Notes: generated by a model from the sequence alone, not told the origin. DNA of 38,458 nucleotides from Bacteroidota bacterium (GCA_005789565.1 SXXL01000008.1:1-38458); one strand, 5' to 3'; counted from the first letter of the stretch, positions 1 to 8,574 are shown. Translations and numbers: made by a program.

Positions 1-1493
1 ACGTCGACCACGGTAAAACCTCCTTGCTCGACTATATCCGCAGCGCCAATGTGGTAGCCGGGGAGGCCGGAGGTATTACCCAGCACATCGGAGCCTATCG
101 GGTCGAATTGCCCAACGGAAAAGACATCACCTTCCTCGATACACCGGGTCACGAAGCCTTTACGGCGATGCGTGCCCGCGGGGCGAAAGTTACCGACATC
201 GCCGTGATCGTCGTGGCCGCCGATGATGCCGTGATGCCCCAAACCCGCGAGGCCATCAGCCACGCCCAAGCCGCCGGGGTGCCCATGATTTTTGCCGTCA
301 ACAAGATCGATAAGGATGGCGCCAACCCTCAAAAGATCTACGAACAACTTTCACAGATGAATATTCTGGTAGAAGAGTGGGGTGGTAAATTCCAAAGTCA
401 GGAGCTGGCGGCGAAATCCGGCTTGAACGTCGATAAATTATTGGAGAAAATTTTGTTGGAGGCGGAATTGCTCGACCTCAAGGCCAACCCCGATCGGGAA
501 GCCAGCGGTACGATCATTGAAGCATCGTTGGATAAGGGACGCGGATTCGTGGCTACGTTGCTCGTGGAGAACGGAACCCTGCATCCGGGCGATCTGATCG
601 TGAGCGGACAATACTACGGTCGCGTGAAAGCCATGTTCAACGAACGGAATAAAAAAGAGAACGAGGCGGGTCCCTCCGAACCGGCCGTGGTACTCGGACT
701 CAACGGCGCTCCCCAAGCCGGGGAGAAATTCCGGGTGTACGAGGACGAGGCCGAGGCCAAAGAGATCGCCAACCGCCGCGCCCAGATCCTGCGCGAACAA
801 GGCATCCGTACCAAGAAACATATTACACTGGATGAGATCGGTCGCCGTCTGGCCCTGGGAAGCTTCAAAGAACTCAAGGTCATCATCAAGGGTGACGTGG
901 ACGGATCCGTCGAGGCCCTCAGCGATTCACTTCAAAAACTTTCAACCCAGGAGATCCTGGTGAGTGTGATCCACAAAGGGGTGGGACAGATCAACGAAAG
1001 CGACATCGTACTGGCGGAAGCGTCCGATGCAATCGTGATCGCATTCAACGTGCGCCCCTCTCTGCAGGCCTCCAAGCTCGCCGAGAACGCCGGTATCGAG
1101 ATCAAGATGTACTCCATTATCTATAACGCCATTGAGGAAGTCAAGAGTGCGATGGAGGGAATGCTGGAACCCAAAGTGCAGGAAAAGATCATTGCCAATG
1201 TGGAGATCCGCGAGGTGTTCAAATTCGACAAGGCCACCGTGGCGGGTTGTTATGTGCGGGACGGTAAGATCAAGCGCGACTCGAAGGTGCGCCTGATCCG
1301 CGATGGCATCGTGATCTATCCGACCGCCGAAGGCGTACAAGCCGAACTGGGTTCGCTGAAGCGTTTCAAGGACGACGTGAAGGATGTATCGACCGGAATG
1401 GAATGCGGATTGACCATTAAGAATTACACCGATATCAAAGTGGGCGATGTGGTAGAGGCCTATGAGCAAGAGGAAGTAAAGCGGACACTTTGA
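1..1493 (+). CDS. infB: Translation initiation factor IF-2, C-terminal part (5' end outside window)
   Basis: IF-2 is a cytoplasmic GTPase that places initiator tRNA on the 30S subunit and promotes subunit joining. The reading frame is open from the first bases: it enters inside the G1 motif ([13 protein letters not shown]), so the N-terminal region and the start of the G domain lie upstream of the window. Visible GTPase motifs are the G2 region ([11 protein letters not shown]), G3 (DTPGHEAF) and G4 (NKID). Domain II, domain III ([10 protein letters not shown]) and the C-terminal tRNA-binding domain ([22 protein letters not shown]) follow in the usual order, ending in [14 protein letters not shown]. 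About 497 codons are present. A SurA-like gene follows 69 bp downstream on the same strand but has its own promoter-like box. The identification is firm; only the true start cannot be given. Confidence 0.97.
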   Translation, partial: VDHGKTSLLDYIRSANVVAGEAGGITQHIGAYRVELPNGKDITFLDTPGHEAFTAMRARGAKVTDIAVIVVAADDAVMPQTREAISHAQAAGVPMIFAVNKIDKDGANPQKIYEQLSQMNILVEEWGGKFQSQELAAKSGLNVDKLLEKILLEAELLDLKANPDREASGTIIEASLDKGRGFVATLLVENGTLHPGDLIVSGQYYGRVKAMFNERNKKENEAGPSEPAVVLGLNGAPQAGEKFRVYEDEAEAKEIANRRAQILREQGIRTKKHITLDEIGRRLALGSFKELKVIIKGDVDGSVEALSDSLQKLSTQEILVSVIHKGVGQINESDIVLAEASDAIVIAFNVRPSLQASKLAENAGIEIKMYSIIYNAIEEVKSAMEGMLEPKVQEKIIANVEIREVFKFDKATVAGCYVRDGKIKRDSKVRLIRDGIVIYPTAEGVQAELGSLKRFKDDVKDVSTGMECGLTIKNYTDIKVGDVVEAYEQEEVKRTL

Positions 1494-1548
1494 TAAAAAG
1501 GTTTTGTTAAAGGAAAAGCGGAAAGCACGGAAGACCCCGGCCGCCCGT

Positions 1549-1556
1549 TAGTTTTG
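1549..1556 (+). promoter_or_regulatory. -7 box TAGTTTTG for the SurA-like gene
   Basis: This is a perfect match to the Bacteroidota -7 element TAnnTTTG. It ends only 6 nt before the ATG at 1563. No TTTG is visible at the usual -33 distance. If functional, transcription would begin at or next to the start codon. Confidence 0.5.
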
Positions 1557-1562
1557 AAAACT

Positions 1563-2921
1563 ATGCGTATACGTCTTATCTCCTTTGTGTTGATCCTGCT
1601 GTGTGCAGGTCAGATCGGCTGGGCACAGCCCAAGAAAGTGGTGACCGATAAGGTGACTGCCATTGTGGGCGATCGGATCATTTTACTATCCGATATCAAG
1701 AATTCGCTGGCCGATATTGCCCGACAGGGGGGCACCATCCCCGAGAACGGAGAGTGTATCCTCACCGAGCAAGCGATCATTTCCAAAGTGATGATGTTGC
1801 AAGCCATGAAAGATTCACTGCCCGTTACCGATGATGAGGTGGAGGCCGATCTCGACAATCGTATCCGCACCTACATCAATCAATTCGGCAGCCAGGAAGC
1901 GTTGGAAGAGGTGGCCGGGAAGACCATCTATCAGATCAAGGACGATGCCCGCGAATCGGTCAAGGAACAGAAGTTCGCCCAAGCCATGCAACGTAAGATC
2001 GTCGAGAATGTGCGCATCACCCCCATTGAGGTGAAAGCTTATTTTGAGAAGATCCCGAAGGACAGTCTCCCGTTCTACGAATCGGAGCTCGAGATCGGTC
2101 AGATCATTGTCTACCCGAAGGCATCCCGCGACGTGGAGCAGTACATCGTCGGCGAAATGAACAATTACAAGAAGCAGATCGAACTGAAAGTGGTCTCTTT
2201 CGATCAGATGGCCAAACGGGTATCGGAAGATCCGGGCAGCCGCGACCGGGGCGGACAGTATCAGGTGAATCGGAACGAGAAGACCTGGGACCCCATCTTC
2301 CTGTCGACCGCTTTTCGAATGAAAGAAGGTGAGATCTCCTCACCGGTCAAATCCAAATTCGGGTATCACATCATACAGATGGTACAGCGCAACGGAGACG
2401 ATGCGATCGTTCGTCACATTCTTCGTATACCGCCGGTGACGGAAGACGAGATCAAAGCGGCCAAAGTGAAATTGGATACGGTTCGCACCAAGGTAATGAA
2501 GGGCGACCTAACTTTTAATGAGGCGGCGACCAAGTACAGCGACGACGAAGCCGCCAAATACACGGGCCCCTACCTCAACGGACGAGACGGCTCTACGTTC
2601 GTCACCATCGACCAGCTCGACAAGGCCCTGGTCAGCTTGCTCGATAAAATGAAAGTGGGCGAATACTCCGTTCCGATGGAATACGAGAGCGAGCAAGGCA
2701 AGAAAGGCGTACGGATCGTGCACCTGAAATCACGCAGTGCCCCGCACCGTATGAATTTGAACGACGATTACAGCAAGATCTCACAGTTTGCCCTGGAGGA
2801 GAAGAAGGCCAAGACCCTGGACAAGTGGTTGCAGGGTAAGTTGCCGACGTATTACGTGATGCTGGATCCCCAAACTGCGGAAGACTGCCCCCTGCTGAAG
2901 AAGTTTGAACCCAAAAAATAA
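1563..2921 (+). CDS. SurA-like periplasmic peptidyl-prolyl isomerase (two parvulin domains)
   Basis: This is a predicted periplasmic chaperone and prolyl isomerase for outer-membrane protein folding. The product has 452 residues. A signal peptide (RIRLISFVLILLCAGQIGWAQ) is followed by a SurA N-terminal chaperone region (VTDKVTAIVGDRIILLSDI). A first parvulin domain covers roughly residues 175-275, with the hallmark SEDPGSRDRGGQ and FGYHIIQMV segments. A second, more divergent rotamase repeat (VRHILRIPPVTEDE, then AATKYSDDEAAKYTGPYLNGRDGS) follows at about 280-390. The ATG at 1563 was preferred to a TTG at 1554, because TTG lies inside the promoter-like box and the signal peptide starts cleanly at MRIRL. 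A strong intrinsic terminator follows immediately. A second, longer parvulin protein lies at 15075. Which of the two performs the main SurA role cannot be told from sequence. Confidence 0.88.
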   Translation: MRIRLISFVLILLCAGQIGWAQPKKVVTDKVTAIVGDRIILLSDIKNSLADIARQGGTIPENGECILTEQAIISKVMMLQAMKDSLPVTDDEVEADLDNRIRTYINQFGSQEALEEVAGKTIYQIKDDARESVKEQKFAQAMQRKIVENVRITPIEVKAYFEKIPKDSLPFYESELEIGQIIVYPKASRDVEQYIVGEMNNYKKQIELKVVSFDQMAKRVSEDPGSRDRGGQYQVNRNEKTWDPIFLSTAFRMKEGEISSPVKSKFGYHIIQMVQRNGDDAIVRHILRIPPVTEDEIKAAKVKLDTVRTKVMKGDLTFNEAATKYSDDEAAKYTGPYLNGRDGSTFVTIDQLDKALVSLLDKMKVGEYSVPMEYESEQGKKGVRIVHLKSRSAPHRMNLNDDYSKISQFALEEKKAKTLDKWLQGKLPTYYVMLDPQTAEDCPLLKKFEPKK

Positions 2922-2926
2922 GCAAG

Positions 2927-2948
2927 CCGCCCCCTCGGGCGGTTTTTT
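2927..2948 (+). terminator. Rho-independent terminator after the SurA-like gene
   Basis: A perfect 6-bp GC stem CCGCCC / GGGCGG with a 4-nt loop is followed directly by a run of six T. It begins 5 nt after the TAA stop. It is the clearest intrinsic terminator on the + strand of this window. Confidence 0.9.
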
Positions 2949-2973
2949 GTTGATATGAACCGCATTAAATTTG
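2946..2973 (+). promoter_or_regulatory. Promoter of the PurF-type gene, overlapping the upstream terminator
   Basis: The box TAAATTTG (2966-2973) perfectly matches TAnnTTTG and lies 13 nt before the ATG at 2987. A TTTG (2946-2949) sits 16 nt upstream of it, at or just short of usual -33 spacing. That TTTG is made from the T-tract of the terminator, so termination of one unit and initiation of the next share bases. Confidence 0.5.
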
Positions 2974-2986
2974 ATTTCTCCATTCT

Positions 2987-4834
2987 ATGAGCGATCCCAT
3001 TAAACACGAGTGCGGCCTGGCCTTCATCCGCCTGCGCAAGCCATTTTCACACTACCATCAACGATATGGCACCGCCTTGTGGGGATTGAACAAGCTTTAC
3101 CTGCTAATGGAAAAGCAGCACAATCGAGGGCAGGACGGAGCCGGCATCGCCACGGTCAAGCTGGATGTGGAGCCCGGTTATCCGTTCATGAATCGTCTGC
3201 GTAGCAATGCCCCGCAGGCCATTGCCGATATATTCCAGCAGATCGGTCAGGAAGTGAGTGAGCTCGAAAAATATCATCCCCAGATCAAAAATCAGCCCGG
3301 CTTGCTGAAAGGACATCTGAACTTTTTAGGCGAGTTGATGATCGGCCATCTTCGTTACGGCACGCAAGGGAAGAATAAGGTTGAATACTGTCACCCGTTC
3401 ATCAACCGAGACACCATCCCGGCCCGCAACCTCGCGCTGGCCGGAAATTTCAATATCGTCAACGCGGACGAGCTGTATTCATCCATAGGCAAAGAGCCAC
3501 AGGAGTCGGTTCGCTTCAGCGACCTTGCCGCCATGATCGAACTCATGTACGCCCGGTTGTGTGAGGAAGATGAGCGTTCACCGCAGCAACTCCATATTGA
3601 ACAGGTATTGAAACAGACCTTGCCCTTGTTGGATGGTGGTTATTTTGTGGGTGGCGCTACCGGTAATGGCATCGGATTTTTATTTCGGGATGCGCATGGC
3701 ATTCGCCCCGCGTATTATTATATGAACGACGAAGTGGTCGTGGGCGCCTCGGAGCGTTCGGCCATTCGCACGTGTTTTAACGTGGGCGAGAACGAGGTCA
3801 AGGAATTGATGCCCGGACAGGCCCTGATCGTAAATGAAAAAGGGGAGGTAGAGCTGCAGCAGATCCTCGAGCCCAAAACAAGATTGGCCTGTAGTTTTGA
3901 GCGGATCTATTTTTCGCGCGGCAGCGACGAGAAGATCTATCAGGAGCGATTGGCGTTGGGATATAATTTGAGCGAGCAAGTCTTGACCTCGATCGATCAC
4001 GACCTGAAGAATACCAAGTTCTCTTTTATCCCCAATACGGCAGAGGTGGCTTTTTATGGATTGCTCAAGGGCATGGAGGACTATCTCAATCGCGTCAAAG
4101 TAGAGCGGATCCTGAGCTGGGGAAAGGATTTTGACGAGGAGAAATTGACCGAAATGATCACGCGCAAGATCCGGATCGAAAAGATCGCGATCAAGGACGT
4201 GAAAATGCGGACGTTCATTACGGAGGATGCGAGCCGCAACGAGATGGTGCAGCACGTGTATGATATTACCTATGGTACCATTCGCGCGGACGAAGACACC
4301 TTGGTGGTGATCGATGATTCGATCGTTCGGGGAACCACCCTTCGGGAAAGCATCATTCGGATGTTATCAAGGTTGAAGCCAAAGAAGATCGTGGTGGTTT
4401 CTTCTTGTCCCCAGATCCGCTACCCCGACTGCTACGGCATTGATATGAGTAAGATGGGTGATTTCATCGCATTCAACGCAGCGGTTTCCCTGGCAAAGAA
4501 GAATGGATTGACGGGAAAGATGGAGGCGTTATTCGATCGTTGTCAGTCGTTAGAAGCCAACAATACCTTGCACACCGTGAATGTCGTGAAGGAATTTTAT
4601 GGTCATTTCTCGACGGAGGCGTTGACGCAGGAGATCGCTGCCTTGATCACCCCGCCCGATGTGTCCGTTCCCGTTGAAGTGATCTTTCAGAATATTGAGA
4701 ATTTACATAAGTCCTGCCCCAACAACCGCGGCGACTGGTACTTTACCGGAAACTATCCTACGCCCGGCGGCAATCGAGTGGTGAATCGGGCGTTTATGAA
4801 TTACATGGAGGGACGGAATGAGAGAGGATATTGA
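2987..4834 (+). CDS. Amidophosphoribosyltransferase family protein (long PurF paralogue)
   Basis: This is a glutamine-dependent PRPP amidotransferase-family enzyme; the canonical reaction is the first step of de novo purine synthesis. The N-terminal Ntn glutaminase part shows KHECGLAFIRL (candidate nucleophile Cys9), QHNRGQDGAGIA and GHLRYGTQG. The phosphoribosyltransferase part carries the PRPP loop VVIDDSIVRGTTLRES near residue 445. At 615 residues it is about 100 longer than ordinary PurF. It has insertions and a C-terminal extension ending DWYFTGNYPTPGGNRVVNRAF. Bacteroidota often carry such a long form beside a standard PurF, so its substrate is not certain. The start at 2987 gives an eight-residue leader before the Cys, compatible with propeptide removal. 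Its TGA stop is formed by the first unit of the heptad array that follows. Confidence 0.85.
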   Translation: MSDPIKHECGLAFIRLRKPFSHYHQRYGTALWGLNKLYLLMEKQHNRGQDGAGIATVKLDVEPGYPFMNRLRSNAPQAIADIFQQIGQEVSELEKYHPQIKNQPGLLKGHLNFLGELMIGHLRYGTQGKNKVEYCHPFINRDTIPARNLALAGNFNIVNADELYSSIGKEPQESVRFSDLAAMIELMYARLCEEDERSPQQLHIEQVLKQTLPLLDGGYFVGGATGNGIGFLFRDAHGIRPAYYYMNDEVVVGASERSAIRTCFNVGENEVKELMPGQALIVNEKGEVELQQILEPKTRLACSFERIYFSRGSDEKIYQERLALGYNLSEQVLTSIDHDLKNTKFSFIPNTAEVAFYGLLKGMEDYLNRVKVERILSWGKDFDEEKLTEMITRKIRIEKIAIKDVKMRTFITEDASRNEMVQHVYDITYGTIRADEDTLVVIDDSIVRGTTLRESIIRMLSRLKPKKIVVVSSCPQIRYPDCYGIDMSKMGDFIAFNAAVSLAKKNGLTGKMEALFDRCQSLEANNTLHTVNVVKEFYGHFSTEALTQEIAALITPPDVSVPVEVIFQNIENLHKSCPNNRGDWYFTGNYPTPGGNRVVNRAFMNYMEGRNERGY

Positions 4835-4945
4835 AGGATGAAGGGTGAAGGATGACGGGTGAAGGGTGAAGGGTGAAGGGTGAAGTGGTAGAGGGTTGAG
4901 CATTGAGAAGTGACGGCGGACGGCCGACTTCATTAGTCATTGGAC
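4832..4945. repeat. Composite heptad array between convergent genes
   Basis: Degenerate 7-bp tandem repeats fill the whole gap between two convergent genes and overlap both of them. From 4832 to about 4885 the units are GGTGAAG/GATGAAG-like, with GGG runs at 4857, 4864, 4871 and 4878 in exact 7-bp phase. Units resembling GGTAGAG and GGTTGAG follow to 4900. From 4904 to 4945, read on the minus strand, six in-register heptads follow, including GTCCAAT and GACTAAT. The upstream stop (TGA) and the downstream gene's stop (TAA, 4933-4935) both lie in repeat units. All three repeat families found in the window occur together here. Confidence 0.85.
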
Positions 4946-5835
4946 TTCTTCTGAACTCCCCTTCGGCTGCTCAAATACACCCCAACAAAGATCAATACAG
5001 CCGCCAGCCCTTTACCCAACGTGAGTTTTTCCTCCAGGAAAAAAATTGCAATAAGCGTGGCGAATACGGGTTGTAAATAAATATAGGAGCCGGTTACGCC
5101 CGCACCCAATACCTGTATCCCTCGAATGTTGAAGGTATACGCCAGGTACGTGCCGCAAAAAACGACTACGATCAGCGCGCCGAGTTCTGGGGTTGTCAAT
5201 CCAATTGTCAGGGCGTCGGTTCCCTGAAGCCATCCGATGGGCAGAATGCCCAGGGCACCGAAGGTGAACACCCACCGAATCACTTGTGTGGGAGGGTAGT
5301 ATTGCATCAGTGGTTTGACTAAAATAAAATAGACCGCATACGAGATCGCGTTGATGATGATGAGTCCGTCTCCCAGCAAGGAGTCGGCCCCCATATTCGT
5401 ACGGTCGAGGATCAGCACCGTTGCACCCGTCATGCCGAGTATCAAGCCAATACCCTGGCCCCACTGCAGTTTTTCTTTCAGAAAGAAGACGGCCAGACCG
5501 GTTATTACCAGTGGCGTACTCAGCATCAGTAATGCCGCGTGAATGGTTGAGGTGAGGGTGAGGCCTTTGATGAACAGCGTTTGATTTAAAAAGATCCCGG
5601 TGAATCCGCAGGCAGCGAGGCGAAGCCAATCTTCTTTACGGATGGGTTTATCGGTATCGGAGCGCATCCAGCCGGCCATACTCCAAAGCAAGAACAGGGT
5701 TCCGCCCACGCGGAAGAAGTTTATGCCGTAGGGACCGATCGGTTCCGGCGACAGGAATTGAACCAGACTCAAATTCAGGGCAAAGAAAAAATTGGTGAAC
5801 AGTACACCCAAGTGTGCGAGGGATCGGGGGGTCAT
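4933..5835 (-). CDS. EamA/DMT-family membrane transporter
   Basis: This is an inner-membrane drug/metabolite transporter of the EamA type; the substrate is unknown. The 300-residue product is strongly hydrophobic, with about ten membrane segments arranged as two EamA repeats. Examples are LTLTSTIHAALLMLSTPLVITGLAVFFLKE in repeat one and GAGVTGSYIYLQPVFATLIAIFFLEE in repeat two. The ATG at 5835 was chosen because it overlaps the stop of the upstream glycosyltransferase as ATGA (5832-5835), a classic coupling arrangement; upstream in-frame codons would extend into that gene. The last four codons (KSND) and the TAA are encoded inside GTCCAAT/GACTAAT heptads, so the array has supplied this gene's end. 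The coupling suggests export of something made by the glycosyltransferase, but this is inference only. Confidence 0.88.
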   Translation of the reverse strand: MTPRSLAHLGVLFTNFFFALNLSLVQFLSPEPIGPYGINFFRVGGTLFLLWSMAGWMRSDTDKPIRKEDWLRLAACGFTGIFLNQTLFIKGLTLTSTIHAALLMLSTPLVITGLAVFFLKEKLQWGQGIGLILGMTGATVLILDRTNMGADSLLGDGLIIINAISYAVYFILVKPLMQYYPPTQVIRWVFTFGALGILPIGWLQGTDALTIGLTTPELGALIVVVFCGTYLAYTFNIRGIQVLGAGVTGSYIYLQPVFATLIAIFFLEEKLTLGKGLAAVLIFVGVYLSSRRGVQKKSND

Positions 5836-6887
5836 GTGGAGGCAAAGGTATCTCTGATCTTCTCTTGTTCGTGCAATCTTTCGATGGCTTGCAACAAAGA
5901 GTCTTTTTGATCGATGCTGACCCACCCGTTCCTTCCCTGTATCCATCCGGCCAGGTATGCTTGCTCTGGCTGACCGGGCGTGGGAATGAAAATGGCTTTT
6001 TTCTGCAGGGCGTCCAGGTCCATGAGGGTACTGTATCCGCTACGGGAAATGATGAGTGCAGCCGTTTCGATGATTCGTTGTAAGGCCTCTGTTGGCAAAT
6101 GATCAAGGACCTGCCAATGGGAAGGCGGATGAATCGACGGTCCGCCTTTTGGCAACCCTCTGATGAGGCGGATCTCCTGCTTGCATCCGCCGAGTTCACG
6201 CAAGCACTTTTCTTCGAGTAGGGTTCGTTGCGGTTCGGGGCCCGACAGCACGATCGTGATCGAATCTTTTTGGATGGGGGGATGCGTGGGGGTGAAGCGG
6301 CTGAGGGGACCAATATATTTTACCGGAACGGGGACGCGGCAGGTGGGGTGACCCAGTTCGCCGCTCAGGCTGGGTTCTTGTTCATGGTCCGGCACCCAGA
6401 TCTCTTGAAAATTTTTCAACAGGCGGATCAGCAAAAGTTGGAGAATTTTATCGGTCAATCGGGAAACCCCGGAACGAATGCCCAGCTGGTGGGTGATCAG
6501 AATGTTTTGGATATCGGGGTGATGCAGGCCGTATCGATTGTCGGAGATGACTTGATCTAGCGGATGTGTTTGTAAATAGTCCCTCAGCCATTTTTTCTCG
6601 GCATTGATTTGTTGGAAGAGTGCGGGGATCTGTTTCAGGGTGGCCCACCAGAGTGGTTCACCGGTCTGGCCATAGCGAATGGTGTGCGAGGGGATCTCTT
6701 GGTAGTCGAGTTGGGGAAATTCGGCATGAAGCAGAAAACCGGAGGCACCGCTTCCGGCGAGGAAAACCTGATTTCCGTCATCCAAGAGGCGGCGGATCAG
6801 GGGGATGCAGCGGGTGGCATGTCCCAGCCCCCAGTCGAGCGGCGCCACCAGTACCCTTTTTAATTTGTTATTTTTGACGACTGTCAT
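5832..6887 (-). CDS. Glycosyltransferase family protein (GT-B, MurG-like)
   Basis: This is a predicted GT-B fold glycosyltransferase; donor and acceptor are unknown. The N-terminus has the characteristic VLVAPLDWGLGHATRCIPLIRRLL glycine-rich turn. The C-terminal half has the donor-site region (IIETAALIISRSGYSTLMDL ... AIFIPTPGQPEQAYLAG), resembling MurG and UDP-glycosyltransferases. Its length of 351 residues fits the family. It has no signal peptide, so it is probably cytoplasmic or peripheral on the inner membrane. It is the first gene of a two-gene unit with the EamA transporter, with a 4-bp ATGA overlap. The 44-bp divergent gap to the small lipoprotein gene holds a symmetrical pair of promoter-like boxes. 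Confidence 0.8.
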   Translation of the reverse strand: MTVVKNNKLKRVLVAPLDWGLGHATRCIPLIRRLLDDGNQVFLAGSGASGFLLHAEFPQLDYQEIPSHTIRYGQTGEPLWWATLKQIPALFQQINAEKKWLRDYLQTHPLDQVISDNRYGLHHPDIQNILITHQLGIRSGVSRLTDKILQLLLIRLLKNFQEIWVPDHEQEPSLSGELGHPTCRVPVPVKYIGPLSRFTPTHPPIQKDSITIVLSGPEPQRTLLEEKCLRELGGCKQEIRLIRGLPKGGPSIHPPSHWQVLDHLPTEALQRIIETAALIISRSGYSTLMDLDALQKKAIFIPTPGQPEQAYLAGWIQGRNGWVSIDQKDSLLQAIERLHEQEKIRDTFAST

Positions 6888-6900
6888 ACGAAACCAGGCT

Positions 6901-6918
6901 CAAAATAGTTTTATTTTG
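6901..6918. promoter_or_regulatory. Symmetrical divergent promoter boxes TATTTTG
   Basis: The stretch holds TATTTTG on the minus strand (6907-6901) and TATTTTG on the plus strand (6912-6918), separated by 4 nt. Each ends exactly 13 nt before its start codon (6887 on minus, 6932 on plus). The box is one base shorter than TAnnTTTG, so the match is close, not perfect. Confidence 0.35.
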
Positions 6919-6931
6919 AAAGCGGAATCAC

Positions 6932-7063
6932 ATGCGACCCTTATACAAAACGATATTATTGCTTTTTCTCTCCGTAGTATTGCTTTCCTGTAACCGGAAT
7001 TATTATTCTGGGGCGGGCAAGGGCGGTAAGAATTGTGGTTGCCCGGGCACGCGCGGGCGATAG
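6932..7063 (+). CDS. Small (43-residue) lipoprotein
   Basis: This short gene encodes 43 residues. The N-terminus MRPLYKTILLLFLSVVLLSC is a complete lipoprotein signal with a good lipobox (VLLSC), giving a mature lipoprotein of about 24 residues beginning CNRNYYSG. The mature part is rich in Gly and Lys and ends KNCGCPGTRGR, with a small CxC motif. Similar tiny Cys-Gly-Cys-Pro lipoproteins occur in other Bacteroidota, but I know no function for them. The ATG lies 13 nt downstream of a promoter-like box. The next gene starts 11 nt after the TAG, so the two are probably cotranscribed. Confidence 0.7.
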   Translation: MRPLYKTILLLFLSVVLLSCNRNYYSGAGKGGKNCGCPGTRGR

Positions 7064-7074
7064 ATTATTGATCC

Positions 7075-7302
7075 ATGCAACGTATATCGAAACATCATTT
7101 GTTGGTCCTTTTCCGGGAAACGCCGTGGGAGGAACGTCGTCGGATGACCTTATGGCTGCGGGATCAATTGGATGATGCTGATTTTGCCCGGGCCTATCAA
7201 TTGGTCGATCGCAACCACATTACGCAGTCTGCACGCAAGATTCTCCAAGAGGCCAATCGGGACGTGATGCGTCCTTTCCGTTTTTTGATCGGGAAGAATT
7301 GA
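7075..7302 (+). CDS. 75-residue hypothetical protein
   Basis: I do not recognise this family. The product is a soluble, charged, probably helical protein of 75 residues (MQRISKHHLLVLFRETPWEERRRMTLW ...) with no signal peptide, membrane segment or cysteines. It follows the small lipoprotein by 11 nt and is probably in the same transcript. Its TGA stop directly abuts the TGA of the convergent aminotransferase, together forming the palindrome TGATCA with no spacer. Clean in-frame coding between two real genes, and the absence of an overlapping alternative, support it as a gene. Confidence 0.65.
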   Translation: MQRISKHHLLVLFRETPWEERRRMTLWLRDQLDDADFARAYQLVDRNHITQSARKILQEANRDVMRPFRFLIGKN

Positions 7303-8574
7303 TCAGGACTTTTTTAGTCCGCGTAACGCTGCGCGTAATTTCCCCAGCATTTCATCGATCTCCTCTTTTTTGCAGGTGCCCACGCTGAGGCGGTACCAGG
7401 GACTTTCCCGCTCACTTCCAAAGGCATAAAACGGAACGATGGCCAGAGAAGCCTCGTTCAATAGAAAATGAGTGACAGCGGCCTGATCGGTCAATCGTTC
7501 TCCACCTTCTTTTTCCCAGCCTTTCGCGTCCACTTTCACCGTGAGGTAGATGGCGGCCTCGGGGGCGATGGCATCCAGCGGAAATCCTTCTTTTTTCAGT
7601 TGGATCAATCCGTCGTGAATGCGGGTCAGTCGGTGTAGGATCTCTGCTTTGAAGTTGGCGAGGTATCGATCGATCGAGGGGAAGTCGGTCAGGTAATCGG
7701 CCAATCCTTTTTGTTCGGCCATGGGGGCCCAGGCACCCATGTGGGTGAGGATGGATTTCATTTTGGCGATCACGGGGGCCGGACCCAATCCCCAGCCTAC
7801 GCGTAGTCCGGTCGACGAGAAAACCTTGCTGATCGCATCCACAAAAAGGGTGTACTCCTTCATGGCGGGTCGCAGTGATACGGGATCGTGGTGTTGGATA
7901 TCGCCGTACGTGAGGTGCCAGTACATCTGATCGAACATCACGTACAATTTTTTTTCCTGGGGTCCGCGTTTGGCATTTTCCTCCAGTACGGCCTCGCAGA
8001 TCGCTTCGAGTTCTTCTTTGCGGAAGGTGGTACCGGTGGGATTTTGCGGCGAGCATAGGGCCAGCAAGGTGGCACCGGCGAGATGTGGTTTCAGCTCGGC
8101 TGCCGTGGGCATGAAGTTATGCGCTGCTTTTGCTTCGAGTACCACGTGGGTACAGTCCACAAAATGCGTGTAATGGTTATTGTTCCAGGAGGGCACGGCA
8201 TAAACAACTTTATCGCCCGGATCGCAGAGTGTTCGGAAAATGGTATAGATCAGGGGGCGGCCACCGGAGGCTACCAGGATCTCGCTCGTATCGTAGTCCA
8301 ATCCCTGATAATGTTTTATGAAGGACTTCAGGGCCTGGCGCAGGTCGAGGTTGCCCTCAGCCATGGGGTAATTGGTATGCTTGTTCTGATACGCTTTTTC
8401 AATCAGGTGTTGCAGTTCAACGGGAATGGGAAAGATGGCGGGATCGAAATCGCCCACGGTGAAATTGTAGACCCGGGCGCCTTGCCGAATGCGCTCCTTG
8501 ATCTCGGCACCCAATTTGACGATCTCCGACCCGATCAGGGTCTCGGCCAGTTGGGAAAGTTTGTGGGTGGACAT
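7303..8574 (-). CDS. PLP-dependent aminotransferase, class I/II
   Basis: This is a predicted cytosolic pyridoxal-phosphate aminotransferase of fold type I, in the aspartate-aminotransferase superfamily; the amino-acid substrate is not determined. Family marks are the glycine-rich cofactor region (LVASGGRPLIYTIF), SPQNPTGTTF, and the Schiff-base lysine segment VDAISKVFSSTGLRVGWGLGP. The length of 423 residues is normal. The ATG at 8574 lies only 4 nt downstream of a perfect TACTTTTG box, suggesting a leaderless transcript. A heptad array begins at that box and fills the space up to the four-helix-bundle gene. There is no sequence for a terminator at its 3' end, where it abuts the convergent 75-residue gene. 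Confidence 0.9.
   Translation of the reverse strand: MSTHKLSQLAETLIGSEIVKLGAEIKERIRQGARVYNFTVGDFDPAIFPIPVELQHLIEKAYQNKHTNYPMAEGNLDLRQALKSFIKHYQGLDYDTSEILVASGGRPLIYTIFRTLCDPGDKVVYAVPSWNNNHYTHFVDCTHVVLEAKAAHNFMPTAAELKPHLAGATLLALCSPQNPTGTTFRKEELEAICEAVLEENAKRGPQEKKLYVMFDQMYWHLTYGDIQHHDPVSLRPAMKEYTLFVDAISKVFSSTGLRVGWGLGPAPVIAKMKSILTHMGAWAPMAEQKGLADYLTDFPSIDRYLANFKAEILHRLTRIHDGLIQLKKEGFPLDAIAPEAAIYLTVKVDAKGWEKEGGERLTDQAAVTHFLLNEASLAIVPFYAFGSERESPWYRLSVGTCKKEEIDEMLGKLRAALRGLKKS

Noticed and set aside
4832-4945. CRISPR array
   Set aside because: The repeats are 7-bp degenerate tandem units without unique spacers of constant length, and no cas genes are present in the window.
5012-5629. Alternative 205-codon open frame inside the EamA gene
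   Set aside because: It overlaps the transporter in another frame, and its translation is Arg/His-rich without any family resemblance. It is a shadow of the GC-rich coding strand.
5836-5946. Longer start for the EamA transporter
   Set aside because: The extra 37 residues are hydrophilic, lie inside the upstream glycosyltransferase gene, and would displace the ATGA-coupled start.
7412-8056. Long open frame inside the aminotransferase gene
   Set aside because: It lies on the same strand in another frame, gives a low-complexity Arg/His-rich translation, and the aminotransferase motifs in the accepted frame are unambiguous.
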